Below, piece after piece: positions 35,581 to 43,579 of a stretch of DNA of 64,000 nt (positions within the stretch are counted from its first letter, which is position 1; each line of letters starts with the position of its first letter). This stretch comes from JBBSUQ01 sp964389755 (GTDB lineage: Bacteria; Bacteroidota; Bacteroidia; Flavobacteriales_D; Crocinitomicaceae): assembly GCA_964389755.1 (NCBI GenBank), contig CAYMEW010000017.1, positions 1 through 64,000 on the forward strand, in the 5' to 3' direction. Position numbers and translations under genes: made by a program. The notes beneath the pieces were generated by a model. That model worked only from the letters and a program-made list of their open reading frames with translations, did not search any database and was not told the origin of the DNA.

Positions 35581-35973
35581 ATGAAACCGGAAAGAAAAAG
35601 AAGACTGCGACAATTAGCAGCATGGACCTGGAGCTGGCTCGCCACGTTATTCATCGCGACTTACGGTCCGGAATTTATCTGGGATTACCACCCGTTTTTA
35701 ACCACCTTTGCCATATTGGTGAACTGTGTCAACGGCGCCCTGATGATCATTGCAAACAGGCATTTATTCAACGATTTCGATGAACTGGAGCGCAAGATCC
35801 ATTTGGAATCGATGGCCATTACCCTGGGACTAACCGTCGTTTTCGGTATCACCTATTCCCTGGTGGCGGCGGCCGGTATCTTTGATTTTAGCGCTAAGAT
35901 CAGTGTCCTAATCCTGTTTATCGGCATTACCTACCTGCTTGCTTTCACGATCAATTCAAGACGCTACCGATGA
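35581..35973 (+). CDS. Small membrane protein paired with an XRE regulator
   Basis: 130 aa. Four hydrophobic segments (about 12-27, 38-56, 80-101, 105-125) and short charged loops (FNDFDELERKIHLESM). No family name recognised, but such a membrane protein coupled to a YozG-type regulator is a common two-gene unit in bacteria. Overlaps the XRE gene by 4 nt (ATGA). Role probably in sensing or stress; inference. Confidence 0.78.
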   Translation: MKPERKRRLRQLAAWTWSWLATLFIATYGPEFIWDYHPFLTTFAILVNCVNGALMIIANRHLFNDFDELERKIHLESMAITLGLTVVFGITYSLVAAAGIFDFSAKISVLILFIGITYLLAFTINSRRYR

Positions 35974-36167
35974 AAAATAAATTGAAAGAATTAAGGACGC
36001 GAAAGAACATGACCCAGGAAGAGTTAGCCGAGGTTATCGGCGTTTCCCGACAAACCATCAATGCCATTGAAAAGGAAAAATTCGATCCCAGCCTTCCCAC
36101 CGCTTTTAAAATGGCAGAACTCTTCGGGTTAAAAATTGAAGACATTTTCTTTTTTACGGATAAATGA
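35970..36167 (+). CDS. XRE/Cro-CI-type transcriptional regulator, short YozG-like
   Basis: 65 aa, a helix-turn-helix domain and little else: LKELRTRKNMTQEELAEVIG, VSRQTINAIEKEKFDPSLP, FKMAELFGLKIEDIFFF. The size and sequence are those of YozG-like one-domain regulators. Probably represses its own operon through the palindromes at 35514-35567. Confidence 0.93.
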   Translation: MKNKLKELRTRKNMTQEELAEVIGVSRQTINAIEKEKFDPSLPTAFKMAELFGLKIEDIFFFTDK

Positions 36168-36226
36168 CGGTTTCAATCGGCGATTTCTTTCTTTTCCATC
36201 CAAACCGCGCATTTTTTTGACAACTC

Positions 36227-36257
36227 ATACCCGGTATTTATACCCGGAAACACCCGG
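36227..36257 (+). promoter_or_regulatory. Three ACCCGG elements upstream of the LamG gene
   Basis: ACCCGG occurs at 36229, 36242 and 36252 (spacings 13 and 10); the first is inside the palindrome ATACCCGGTAT (36227-36237) and the third reads ACCCGGTAT. Likely a binding site array in the 216-nt gap before the LamG gene; the protein is unknown. Confidence 0.4.
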
Positions 36258-36383
36258 TATAAGTATTTGTTTTTCTTTAAAAATCAAATAATTAACCTGA
36301 TTTATTTGGAGTAATTCAGCACTTCGGATAGTTTCGCTTAAAATAGTTCGGAAAACTCCGGCTTCACTAAAAAAAATTACGTG

Positions 36384-39300
36384 ATGAGCGATACGACCAA
36401 AAAAGTACAATTCGATCCGGCCAGCTTGCCGGGAAAATCAGAGACTGCCACGAAGATCAAACCCGTGCAGGCTTCCAATACCTTCCGTGGACTCAATGTC
36501 AATGCCTTTAACTTCCCGACCGCGGATTTCAGGTTCTACCAGCTAAAGCAACCTTTTCACCAGGGCGACTACCTCACACAAAATCGCTTAAGGGGAGCAT
36601 TGAAGATCACGGATTATCATACAAATATTGCGAATACTGAATTTACACTCGCAAACTCCGACGGGGACAATCTTACTTTTGAATGCTGGGTAAAAGTAGA
36701 TCCCAACACCAGTTACGGTTCCAATACCACTATTTTTTGGTTGTCAGGATCTTTTTACGTAAAACTGTTAAATCCGGCCAACCTGACACTCACGTTAACT
36801 GGCAGTTCAACGATTAATACGGGAAAAAGCCTGATTGACGGTCTCTGGCACCACGTGGCAGTTGTGCTGAAGAAAGGATCCAAACCGGAAATTTACGTGG
36901 ATACACGCATGGTTTCCTATAATAATTCCGGTGTACAGAACTTTACCGGCATTAGTAATAATACGTATTCGCTTTATGGTGGAAACTATGGTACTTCGTC
37001 ATCCTATTACCTGCAAAACGGGGAAATTGCGGAAATGCGTGTCTGGAAAAGTGCCCGTACACAGGCCGAGATAATTTACAATGCGGGAAGGCATCTCTTT
37101 GAGGGAGAAGAATCTGACCTACTGCTCTACTGGAGTTCCGACTTTGACGAGGCAAACAGTACGGTGATCGATTCCAGTGGAAACGGGAACGATGGAACGA
37201 TCACCCATTCCAACCAAACGCAGGTATGGGATAATTCCTCGCTGTTCGGCGCCCTGCTCGACTCGCAACACATCGTTCCGGATCCGACGAATATGTCCGG
37301 CGCGGCTGTTTTTAATGAATACGGACTGACTACATGGCAGGCCATTTCAAAAGAGTTTTACGATCAGGAGGTATCTTTTCCGGGAATCACGCTGGAAATC
37401 TGGGTAAAGGCATATTCGACATGCAACTCAAGTTCCGAGATATGCTCGGTCTACAATAGAACGGCAAATGAATATGTGTTAGCTCTCCGTGATCCGACAG
37501 CCTTAACAATTCACATGAATGATGGAAATATCGCGACCAACATAGATTTGACAGATGGTAAATGGCACGCGATTGCGCTGACGTGCGTTTCAGGCGAAAC
37601 ACCGAAACTTTACGTGGATACCCGGAAGGTCGACTTATCAGCAAGCTCGCATACCTGTACATTCAACACCAGTTTCATCCCGGATGTTTTTATGGGGCCA
37701 AGTAATTTAACTCACTGTTTCCTGGGAGAGTTAAGTGAATTTCGGGTATGGACCACCGCCAGGACACAGGAAGAAATTCTCCGCGATGCTTCTTACCGCA
37801 CCTTTGGGAACCAGGAAGGTTTGCTGCTTTATTGGCCGATTGCCCGCGATTTCGATGGAACATTTACAGAAGATTTCGCCTCGGGAACTTACCCGGGACA
37901 GGTACACGGATATTTGACCTGGAACAATAACGAAGTGTTCGGACTACTGGCCAATGGCTTTGCAATAGCTCCGCCGATCGAAGACTCCGACACCAGCGGA
38001 CCCAACCTCCTCGCCTGGCAAAACGGCGACCTCGACTGGACAGCACTCGTTTCCGAAGGAACCATCTTTTCAGGTGCGGCAGAAGGCTTTCCGAGCGTCA
38101 CCAAACAACAACTTCAGGACGCCTTTGATCAGGCGCAGGGAACCGGCTACTTCGATGCGGTCGTATTTCCGAATATCTCGATCGTAAAGAAAGAAGATCA
38201 CGAAGTCGCAAAAGAAGCCATTGCGGACATTACCTTTGACATATTCCTCAAAAACTGGGTGGGCGGTCTGCGCCTTAACCTCTCGAAAGACGGCGACGGC
38301 GACATGGATTACAGTTTCATTCCGCTGCCCAAAGGATATGGTCCTACCCTCCTGCTACTCTTCGATACGGAAGTTCATTCCTTTTATTCATACATCGGCG
38401 AAGGCCAGGTCGTGCGTAGTTTTTCACTCATGCCGGGCGAATCCACTTACGCGAGCATCGAGACTTACAAAAACTCCACGTCGTCGAAAGAAAAAACAGA
38501 TTCCATTTTCGATTCCAACAGCCGCAGTGCACAGGATTCATTCGAAAATGCGCGCAACAGCGAGTTCGGTCTCGACGCCGGGGCAGCGCTCGCCTTCGAC
38601 TTTCACGAAGCGGCCGAAAATAAAGATCGTTGGGGCTTCGGAAACCTCGACGTCAGTGAGAACAGTAATTTTTCGCTCTCGGCAAACCTCAATGGTCACG
38701 CACAAATGGTTTCCAACGCCCTGCAAACGCACGCACAGGAAGTGTCCGCACAGCGCGATGTAAATGTGAACACCAGCTACACCGTCACCACCGAATCAGG
38801 TAAGGAAACAGCCGTTACACGCGAATTCAAGAACATCAACAACAGCTGTACGCTCAACATCCTTTTTCGCCAGATGAACCAGGAATTTGCCATCGCCCAT
38901 ACGATCTCGAATGTGCGCATTGCCTATTTCGATCCCGTACCGGGTTCCTACCGCGCAGTGCAGTTGTACGAACTGGAAGATCTGCTGGACCAGGTGTTAC
39001 TCGATGATCAGGAACTCAAAATGGACTACATGACACGGATCATCAATTACGTGTATGCTATTGAAAACATGATGGCCGGCGACCAGAACGATGCACCCTT
39101 CATTCAGTACATCGATAAAACGACCGGGGCCCTCGGAGATCCTTCCGATCTCGTGAGCGACGGGAAAATAGCGCTTACCGGGAATGAGGTCTTCCTGATC
39201 AACCGCAAAACGACCACGAACTTCAGTGTGAACGACAACGATACGGCGCGCGTGAACGGCGTGGTACTTTCGCACGACAAAGTCGTTATGCGCACCGATA

Positions 39301-39566
39301 ACGTGGTAGCAGACCTCGTTTTGGGCGAAGGCGTGGGCCTCGACGATTACGCAGCCGGACTCCAGAAGCAGACCGTACGTCGCGAACGCGTGGAAAACCA
39401 GCGAATCGAAATGGAAAACGTCCGCATGGACGCAGCACTGGCCATTCTCGACAAAGCCCAAAAAGAAGGCATGAGCGCCACCGACATCGCAGCGCTTTAC
39501 AAAGAACTGTTCGTGAACGGAACCCCGAATAAAACCGTGATTTTTAAAGATGGCTCGCAAGAGTAA
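36384..39566 (+). CDS. Large protein with two LamG-like lectin domains
   Basis: 1,060 aa. No signal peptide and no T9SS domain. Two LamG/jellyroll domains: about 85-240 (LTFECWVKVD, GLWHHVAVVLKKG, EIAEMRVWKSARTQAEI) and about 335-480 (ITLEIWVKAYS, GKWHAIALTCVSG, GELSEFRVWTTARTQEEI). From about 590 a different region follows: PLPKGYGPTLLLLFDTEVHS, a MPGESTYASIETYKNS segment, a long Ser/Asn/Ala-rich helical part (about 700-800) and a strand segment (YTVTTESGKETAVTREF). The C-terminal 80 residues are helical (RRERVENQRIEMENVRMD). Export without a leader would need another route. It precedes the EEP nuclease gene by 11 nt, so both are co-transcribed. An alternative GTG start lies one codon upstream. 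Confidence 0.8.
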   Translation: MSDTTKKVQFDPASLPGKSETATKIKPVQASNTFRGLNVNAFNFPTADFRFYQLKQPFHQGDYLTQNRLRGALKITDYHTNIANTEFTLANSDGDNLTFECWVKVDPNTSYGSNTTIFWLSGSFYVKLLNPANLTLTLTGSSTINTGKSLIDGLWHHVAVVLKKGSKPEIYVDTRMVSYNNSGVQNFTGISNNTYSLYGGNYGTSSSYYLQNGEIAEMRVWKSARTQAEIIYNAGRHLFEGEESDLLLYWSSDFDEANSTVIDSSGNGNDGTITHSNQTQVWDNSSLFGALLDSQHIVPDPTNMSGAAVFNEYGLTTWQAISKEFYDQEVSFPGITLEIWVKAYSTCNSSSEICSVYNRTANEYVLALRDPTALTIHMNDGNIATNIDLTDGKWHAIALTCVSGETPKLYVDTRKVDLSASSHTCTFNTSFIPDVFMGPSNLTHCFLGELSEFRVWTTARTQEEILRDASYRTFGNQEGLLLYWPIARDFDGTFTEDFASGTYPGQVHGYLTWNNNEVFGLLANGFAIAPPIEDSDTSGPNLLAWQNGDLDWTALVSEGTIFSGAAEGFPSVTKQQLQDAFDQAQGTGYFDAVVFPNISIVKKEDHEVAKEAIADITFDIFLKNWVGGLRLNLSKDGDGDMDYSFIPLPKGYGPTLLLLFDTEVHSFYSYIGEGQVVRSFSLMPGESTYASIETYKNSTSSKEKTDSIFDSNSRSAQDSFENARNSEFGLDAGAALAFDFHEAAENKDRWGFGNLDVSENSNFSLSANLNGHAQMVSNALQTHAQEVSAQRDVNVNTSYTVTTESGKETAVTREFKNINNSCTLNILFRQMNQEFAIAHTISNVRIAYFDPVPGSYRAVQLYELEDLLDQVLLDDQELKMDYMTRIINYVYAIENMMAGDQNDAPFIQYIDKTTGALGDPSDLVSDGKIALTGNEVFLINRKTTTNFSVNDNDTARVNGVVLSHDKVVMRTDNVVADLVLGEGVGLDDYAAGLQKQTVRRERVENQRIEMENVRMDAALAILDKAQKEGMSATDIAALYKELFVNGTPNKTVIFKDGSQE

Positions 39567-39577
39567 AACCGATTAGT

Positions 39578-42235
39578 ATGCCTCCAAAAAAAAGAAGAAA
39601 CAAACGTATTGGAGTACAACACCGAAATGAGGTCCTGCAAACGCCTGCATTGGAAAACCCGGTAACAGACACCAAATTAACCGGCAAAAGAAAAATGAAG
39701 GATCGGGATGATGACCTGGAGGTTCATTTTTCTCAAAACCAGGGTGAAACCAAGAAAAAACGAACGGAAGAGGGTAAAAAAACCACCCTAAGCATGGTCA
39801 CCTGGAATATGGAAAAATTTGGTAAAACTACGATGAAGTCTTTACAAAGAGAAAAACGTAACGCTATTTATCGGATACTGGATAAACATCATCCAATGAT
39901 TATGGTCATGCAGGAAGTTTCGGACGCAAAAGTATTATTCGAAGGAAGAGGGCGTGTTAAAGGATTGAACGATTTTACGAATGCGGATATTTCGGGCGTT
40001 AAGCCACAAAGACCACGAAGGACCTGGAACGAGCATGACATGTTAAAAGCGAAATTAACGTTCTTAGAGCAACTGGATCTAATGCCATCTACGCTTCCTG
40101 AGTTACTAGATGCGCTCGAAGCTTTGAATGAATCTGTTTTTTATGAAGAAGCACCGGATAATGAAAAGCTCGAAAAAGAAAAAATACTACGTTTTAATTA
40201 TGCGTTCAGCGAGAGCCGGGAAGAGCTTAATATGCTTATTTTGTGGGCTAAAAAACTTAATAGAAGTAAAATAAACCAAAATAAAGAACTGTTTAAGCAA
40301 CGTTTTTCACAATTAATTGCGGACTACAAACAATTAGTAGAAAAACTTAAAGAGCAAATACCTATAGATAAAAAATACGATAGTTATAAAAAGAAGTATT
40401 TATGGATTGGTAATGAAGATGAAATCCTTGAAAAGGAAGCCGAAAAGACAGATAATTTGCTAGAAGAGGAACTCAAAGCAGAAATGTTTTCTGAAACACC
40501 TGAGGATCCAATGGAACTATCGGATAGGATAAAGAAGGTATCGAAACTAACAGAAAGTGAATTTATAAAAGCGATCCAAGAAACAACGGTGATCGGTGAT
40601 TATGAAATTTTAAAAGGTCCAAAATTTGGTGCCGGAAAAGAAATGCAGAACACGCCGGACTATTACCCGCTTATTTACGACAAATCGGCCATTATTCAAA
40701 AACCGGAGTTATGGACGTATGATTATCATTATGAAACATTCCAAAAAATTAAGGACGGTAAACTAGTTGCACGCTACGGAACATTTGAGTTTGACGCTGA
40801 AGAAGAAACCGAAATGATCATGTCGGAAGAAGGAGATCAGGTCTTTACCGATACTTTTCGGGATAAAAAAGTACAGATAAACCGCCGTCTCGTACTTTGG
40901 AAGTTTAATATTCCTGCTCACCGGTATTTCCTGCGTACCACGAATATCAGGAAAACAGATTATTTTGAATGGATTGAATTATTTGTTGGTGTTATCCATA
41001 CTTCACCAAGTATTGATGTAGGCAAAGAAGTGAAGAAAGCCATGGAAGCGGGTAAAAAAATAAGCGAAGCATCTGGTATCCCAATTTTGATTGGAGGAGA
41101 CTGGTATATGGAGCGAGAACTTCCGAAAGAATGGGGGGAATTAAAAGAAGGACGATCAGAAGAAAAATGGTCCTGGGAACTCATTGCTCCGGACACAATT
41201 ACCAATTTCCCGACAAAAGGAAGAGGGCAAACAGCCGATCACTTTATGGGCGGTCCTGGTATTTCCGGCAACTATACGCGCGCAATCGGTAAGCGTTTTC
41301 TTGAAACGAATGCCAATTCTTTCGGCCCTCAACATAGCGCTTTTTTAAGGGAATGGACAGACATCAGCGTGGATCATGCACCCATTTATACGTTAGTTGA
41401 TATTGACCTGGAAAAGCATTATGACGCCTTAAAGAGTCGCGAATTTAAAACTGAAATTGATATGAAGAAAAAAGAAGGTTCATACAAAGAAAATTTCATG
41501 CTCGATGAAACGGCAATTGAAATCCGGCTTGAATATACTACACAATACCAATATGGTGAAAAAAATGATTCCGGAAAAAGGGTCTGTTTGATAAGTGGCT
41601 CAGAAGAGTATATTATCAATGATCAGCCGATCAACTGCCTGGCTCCAAATAACCCGGTAAAAAGCGTTCTGGCTATTGACACTCAAAAAATGAATAGTGA
41701 ACAACTTGTATCTGTTCTGCCGCGTCAAAACATTGCTCAGGTGCGTTTTCGAATGGAAACCGGGCAGGTGGATATTGCATGTGAAAATGGCCAAAATCCA
41801 CCTATTCGCCTCAATGAAAAAGGAGACTCGACTAGTGCCTGTGTATTTGTGGAAGGCATAATGCAAGGCTGTGTTTTAATACTCGGAAATTATACCGATA
41901 AAAAGAGTGACTGGGATGCGAAAATTGTCAAGATCAGGGACAATGCGTCCCTAGAGGCAATAGATTGGCATACATTGCTTGATTTTCAATGTGATGAGCC
42001 GTCAATTACCTCCGAAGGTTTGAAAAAAATAAATGTTGTCATCGCAGTTAACTTACTAAAGCCCGATGCATTAAAAGAGCATGATATGGAGCTTGCTGAC
42101 ATACTGATCGAAAACCTCATTGACAAATGTGGTCTCACTGGAAACCAGATTACGCTTTATCATACCTACACCAGAGGTAATAACTACATGTCTATTGGAG
42201 TAAACTCGTTTGGAGAGTGGGGTGAAATAATTTGA
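39578..42235 (+). CDS. EEP-superfamily nuclease-like protein with a basic N-terminal tail
   Basis: 885 aa. Residues 1-70 are extremely basic (PPKKRRNKR at 2-10, KKKRTEEGKK near 61). The endonuclease/exonuclease/phosphatase fold starts at VTWNME (Asn77), with QEV (Glu113), HTSP (His474), GGDWYME (Asp508; the usual Asn two residues on is Tyr510), TADHF (Asp554) and SVDHAPI (Asp599-His600). A helical, charged insertion of about 330 residues splits the fold after Glu113. The C-terminal 270 residues match nothing I know. No signal peptide. The coding is more AT-rich than the LamG gene before it. It probably cuts DNA or another phosphodiester; see the findings for the toxin idea. Confidence 0.75.
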   Translation: MPPKKRRNKRIGVQHRNEVLQTPALENPVTDTKLTGKRKMKDRDDDLEVHFSQNQGETKKKRTEEGKKTTLSMVTWNMEKFGKTTMKSLQREKRNAIYRILDKHHPMIMVMQEVSDAKVLFEGRGRVKGLNDFTNADISGVKPQRPRRTWNEHDMLKAKLTFLEQLDLMPSTLPELLDALEALNESVFYEEAPDNEKLEKEKILRFNYAFSESREELNMLILWAKKLNRSKINQNKELFKQRFSQLIADYKQLVEKLKEQIPIDKKYDSYKKKYLWIGNEDEILEKEAEKTDNLLEEELKAEMFSETPEDPMELSDRIKKVSKLTESEFIKAIQETTVIGDYEILKGPKFGAGKEMQNTPDYYPLIYDKSAIIQKPELWTYDYHYETFQKIKDGKLVARYGTFEFDAEEETEMIMSEEGDQVFTDTFRDKKVQINRRLVLWKFNIPAHRYFLRTTNIRKTDYFEWIELFVGVIHTSPSIDVGKEVKKAMEAGKKISEASGIPILIGGDWYMERELPKEWGELKEGRSEEKWSWELIAPDTITNFPTKGRGQTADHFMGGPGISGNYTRAIGKRFLETNANSFGPQHSAFLREWTDISVDHAPIYTLVDIDLEKHYDALKSREFKTEIDMKKKEGSYKENFMLDETAIEIRLEYTTQYQYGEKNDSGKRVCLISGSEEYIINDQPINCLAPNNPVKSVLAIDTQKMNSEQLVSVLPRQNIAQVRFRMETGQVDIACENGQNPPIRLNEKGDSTSACVFVEGIMQGCVLILGNYTDKKSDWDAKIVKIRDNASLEAIDWHTLLDFQCDEPSITSEGLKKINVVIAVNLLKPDALKEHDMELADILIENLIDKCGLTGNQITLYHTYTRGNNYMSIGVNSFGEWGEII

Positions 42236-42281
42236 TCTGATTTGGAGCGACTATGAATTGAATAAACATCTCTCAGGCATT

Positions 42282-42737
42282 TCATACCACCAGCCGCTCA
42301 TCCCAGAAATATGCTTCGGTGCTTTCAACTGCTATGAGTTCCCCGAAACGCGGATGACGGGTGTTAAAAACGTAATTGTATTCGGCGGTGATCACGGCAG
42401 ACGGAATTTTGAGGATCGGGGTTAACTGTTCTTTGTACCAGGTGCTGCCGATAGCCTGGGTTTCCGGGTAAGACAGGATGTCGCGCCAGTCTGCAGGCAA
42501 CTCCTCTGCTCCTACCTCGGTGATCAGTTCGGGATCGTCCGGAAATTGGAATACGGTCGTGCGGTAGTCGAGGCCGGGCTGTACGGTGGCACTGTTCACA
42601 ACGAGCTCAAGGGTTGCAAGCGAACGGCTCTCGCTGCTGTAAATGACCCACTGCTGATCGTGGTTCCACCGGCTTGCGACGCCGGAGGCCGTGAGTTTGC
42701 CCGCGTAAATATCCCTGCTGATCCGGTAAACACGCAT
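42282..42737 (-). CDS. RES-domain NAD-degrading toxin
   Basis: 151 aa. The RES domain is named for its conserved Arg, Glu and Ser, seen here as MRVYRI, ASRWNHD, ATLELVV and the later STWYKEQ/IPSAVI segment. RES toxins (MbcT/ParT type) break NAD+ by phosphorolysis or modify NAD-using enzymes, and stop growth. It follows the Xre antitoxin gene with a 2-nt gap. It lies just downstream of, and opposite to, the EEP gene. Confidence 0.92.
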   Translation of the reverse strand: MRVYRISRDIYAGKLTASGVASRWNHDQQWVIYSSESRSLATLELVVNSATVQPGLDYRTTVFQFPDDPELITEVGAEELPADWRDILSYPETQAIGSTWYKEQLTPILKIPSAVITAEYNYVFNTRHPRFGELIAVESTEAYFWDERLVV

Positions 42738-42739
42738 GA

Positions 42740-43171
42740 TCAGGCGTTGTCACCGTATTCCATACCGGTCAGGCGACTATCGATAAAACGAATGCCGCTG
42801 ATCGTGTTCAGGTAATCGCTGGGCTTCATTTTACCCAGTTGAAAATTCTCGGTTTCAAGCCAGGTCATAAAACGCTCGCGGTCTCCGAATACTTCGATGC
42901 CGTGCTTCATAAGCGCCAGCAGCATCACCACGTGTTCCTGGAGATCGGCTTTTACTTCGGCTTTATAGGCGGCGCTTTTATAGCTCCGGAAAGTCTTGAT
43001 GTTGACGTTCAGCCACCCGGAAAGTACTTCGTCTGTAAAGTTCGTGAGGCTCTTTAACAGGTCGAAATAAGCGGAAGTAATACTGTTGTTTTTCAACAAG
43101 CGCAGTACGTCTGACGGCATGATCGGTGAAGGGATCTGGTCGAGCATCGGATGTCTGAATGTTACTATCAT
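42740..43171 (-). CDS. Xre/MbcA/ParS-type antitoxin
   Basis: 143 aa. A short N-terminal region, a helix-turn-helix part (SLTNFTDEVLSGWLNVNIKT, FRSYKSA) and the C-terminal toxin-binding domain (KHGIEVFGDRERFMTWLETE, LGKMKPSDYLNTISG; the GM.P.D.L.T..G pattern is typical of this domain). It is expected to neutralise the RES toxin encoded downstream and repress the operon. Confidence 0.92.
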   Translation of the reverse strand: MIVTFRHPMLDQIPSPIMPSDVLRLLKNNSITSAYFDLLKSLTNFTDEVLSGWLNVNIKTFRSYKSAAYKAEVKADLQEHVVMLLALMKHGIEVFGDRERFMTWLETENFQLGKMKPSDYLNTISGIRFIDSRLTGMEYGDNA

Positions 43172-43247
43172 ACCACAAATTTAACCTTTTTTTCCTTCCT
43201 TTAAAACCGTTTTTACCTTTTTAACATTTCAAAATGTCTTCCCTAAC

Positions 43248-43284
43248 CCCGAAGTCTTCGACCGCAGGAAGAAGTACTTCCGGG
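43248..43284. repeat. Hairpin repeat copy 1
   Basis: A 27-bp core (43254-43280: GTCTTCGACCGCAG then GAAGAAGTACTTC) is identical to 43365-43391. Outer arms here are CCCGAAGT and ACTTCCGGG. Confidence 0.8.
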
Positions 43285-43356
43285 TCACACTCACACTCCA
43301 CACTCCACACTCACACTCACACTCTTCAATCACACTCACACTCACACTCACACTGA
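43285..43356. repeat. TCACAC hexamer microsatellite
   Basis: About 72 nt of (TCACAC)n, interrupted by two CACTCCACAC units and by TCTTCAATCAC. It lies between the two hairpin copies and could expand or contract by slippage. Confidence 0.85.
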
Positions 43357-43359
43357 AAC

Positions 43360-43394
43360 CTGAGGTCTTCGACCGCAGGAAGAAGTACTTCAGG
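43360..43394. repeat. Hairpin repeat copy 2
   Basis: Same 27-bp core at 43365-43391. Outer arms here are CCTGAGGT and ACTTCAGG: different from copy 1, yet still able to pair. Confidence 0.8.
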
Positions 43395-43400
43395 TATATT

Positions 43401-43471
43401 GCACAAGTATAGCATCAGTATAGCACAAGTATAGATAGTGTATTGTTTGTACCTGTTTCAAACAATGTGTT
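43401..43471. repeat. 71-bp dispersed repeat, copy 2
   Basis: Identical over 71 nt, and in the same orientation, to 112-182. The inverted repeat ATTGTTTG/CAAACAAT lies at 43442-43449 and 43459-43466. It starts 7 nt after hairpin copy 2, a neighbour that copy 1 lacks. Confidence 0.9.
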
Positions 43472-43579
43472 TGTAATTTAACAGGTTGGCGAATGACCAT
43501 TTTGCCCTTTTCAAGAATTTTTGGTAAAAAGCAAACGAATACGCCCTAAAAAACGTATCTTTCCTTAAAAGCCATTTCT

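Larger units (their letters stand above)
43172..43579. other. Repeat-rich non-coding spacer
   Basis: No gene. From left to right: about 80 nt of AT-rich sequence that should hold the antitoxin promoter; hairpin copy 1 (43248-43284); a TCACAC microsatellite (43285-43356); hairpin copy 2 (43360-43394); the second 71-bp repeat (43401-43471); and the leader of the histidine-kinase gene, with a TATCTTTC box (43556-43563). Confidence 0.75.

Noticed and set aside
43260..43400. CRISPR array
   Set aside because: Only two hairpin copies, with a microsatellite rather than a unique spacer between them, and no cas genes.
112..43471. The 71-bp repeats as ends of a 43-kb integrative element
   Set aside because: The interval is mostly core genes and has no integrase or transposase, so the repeats are better seen as dispersed copies.
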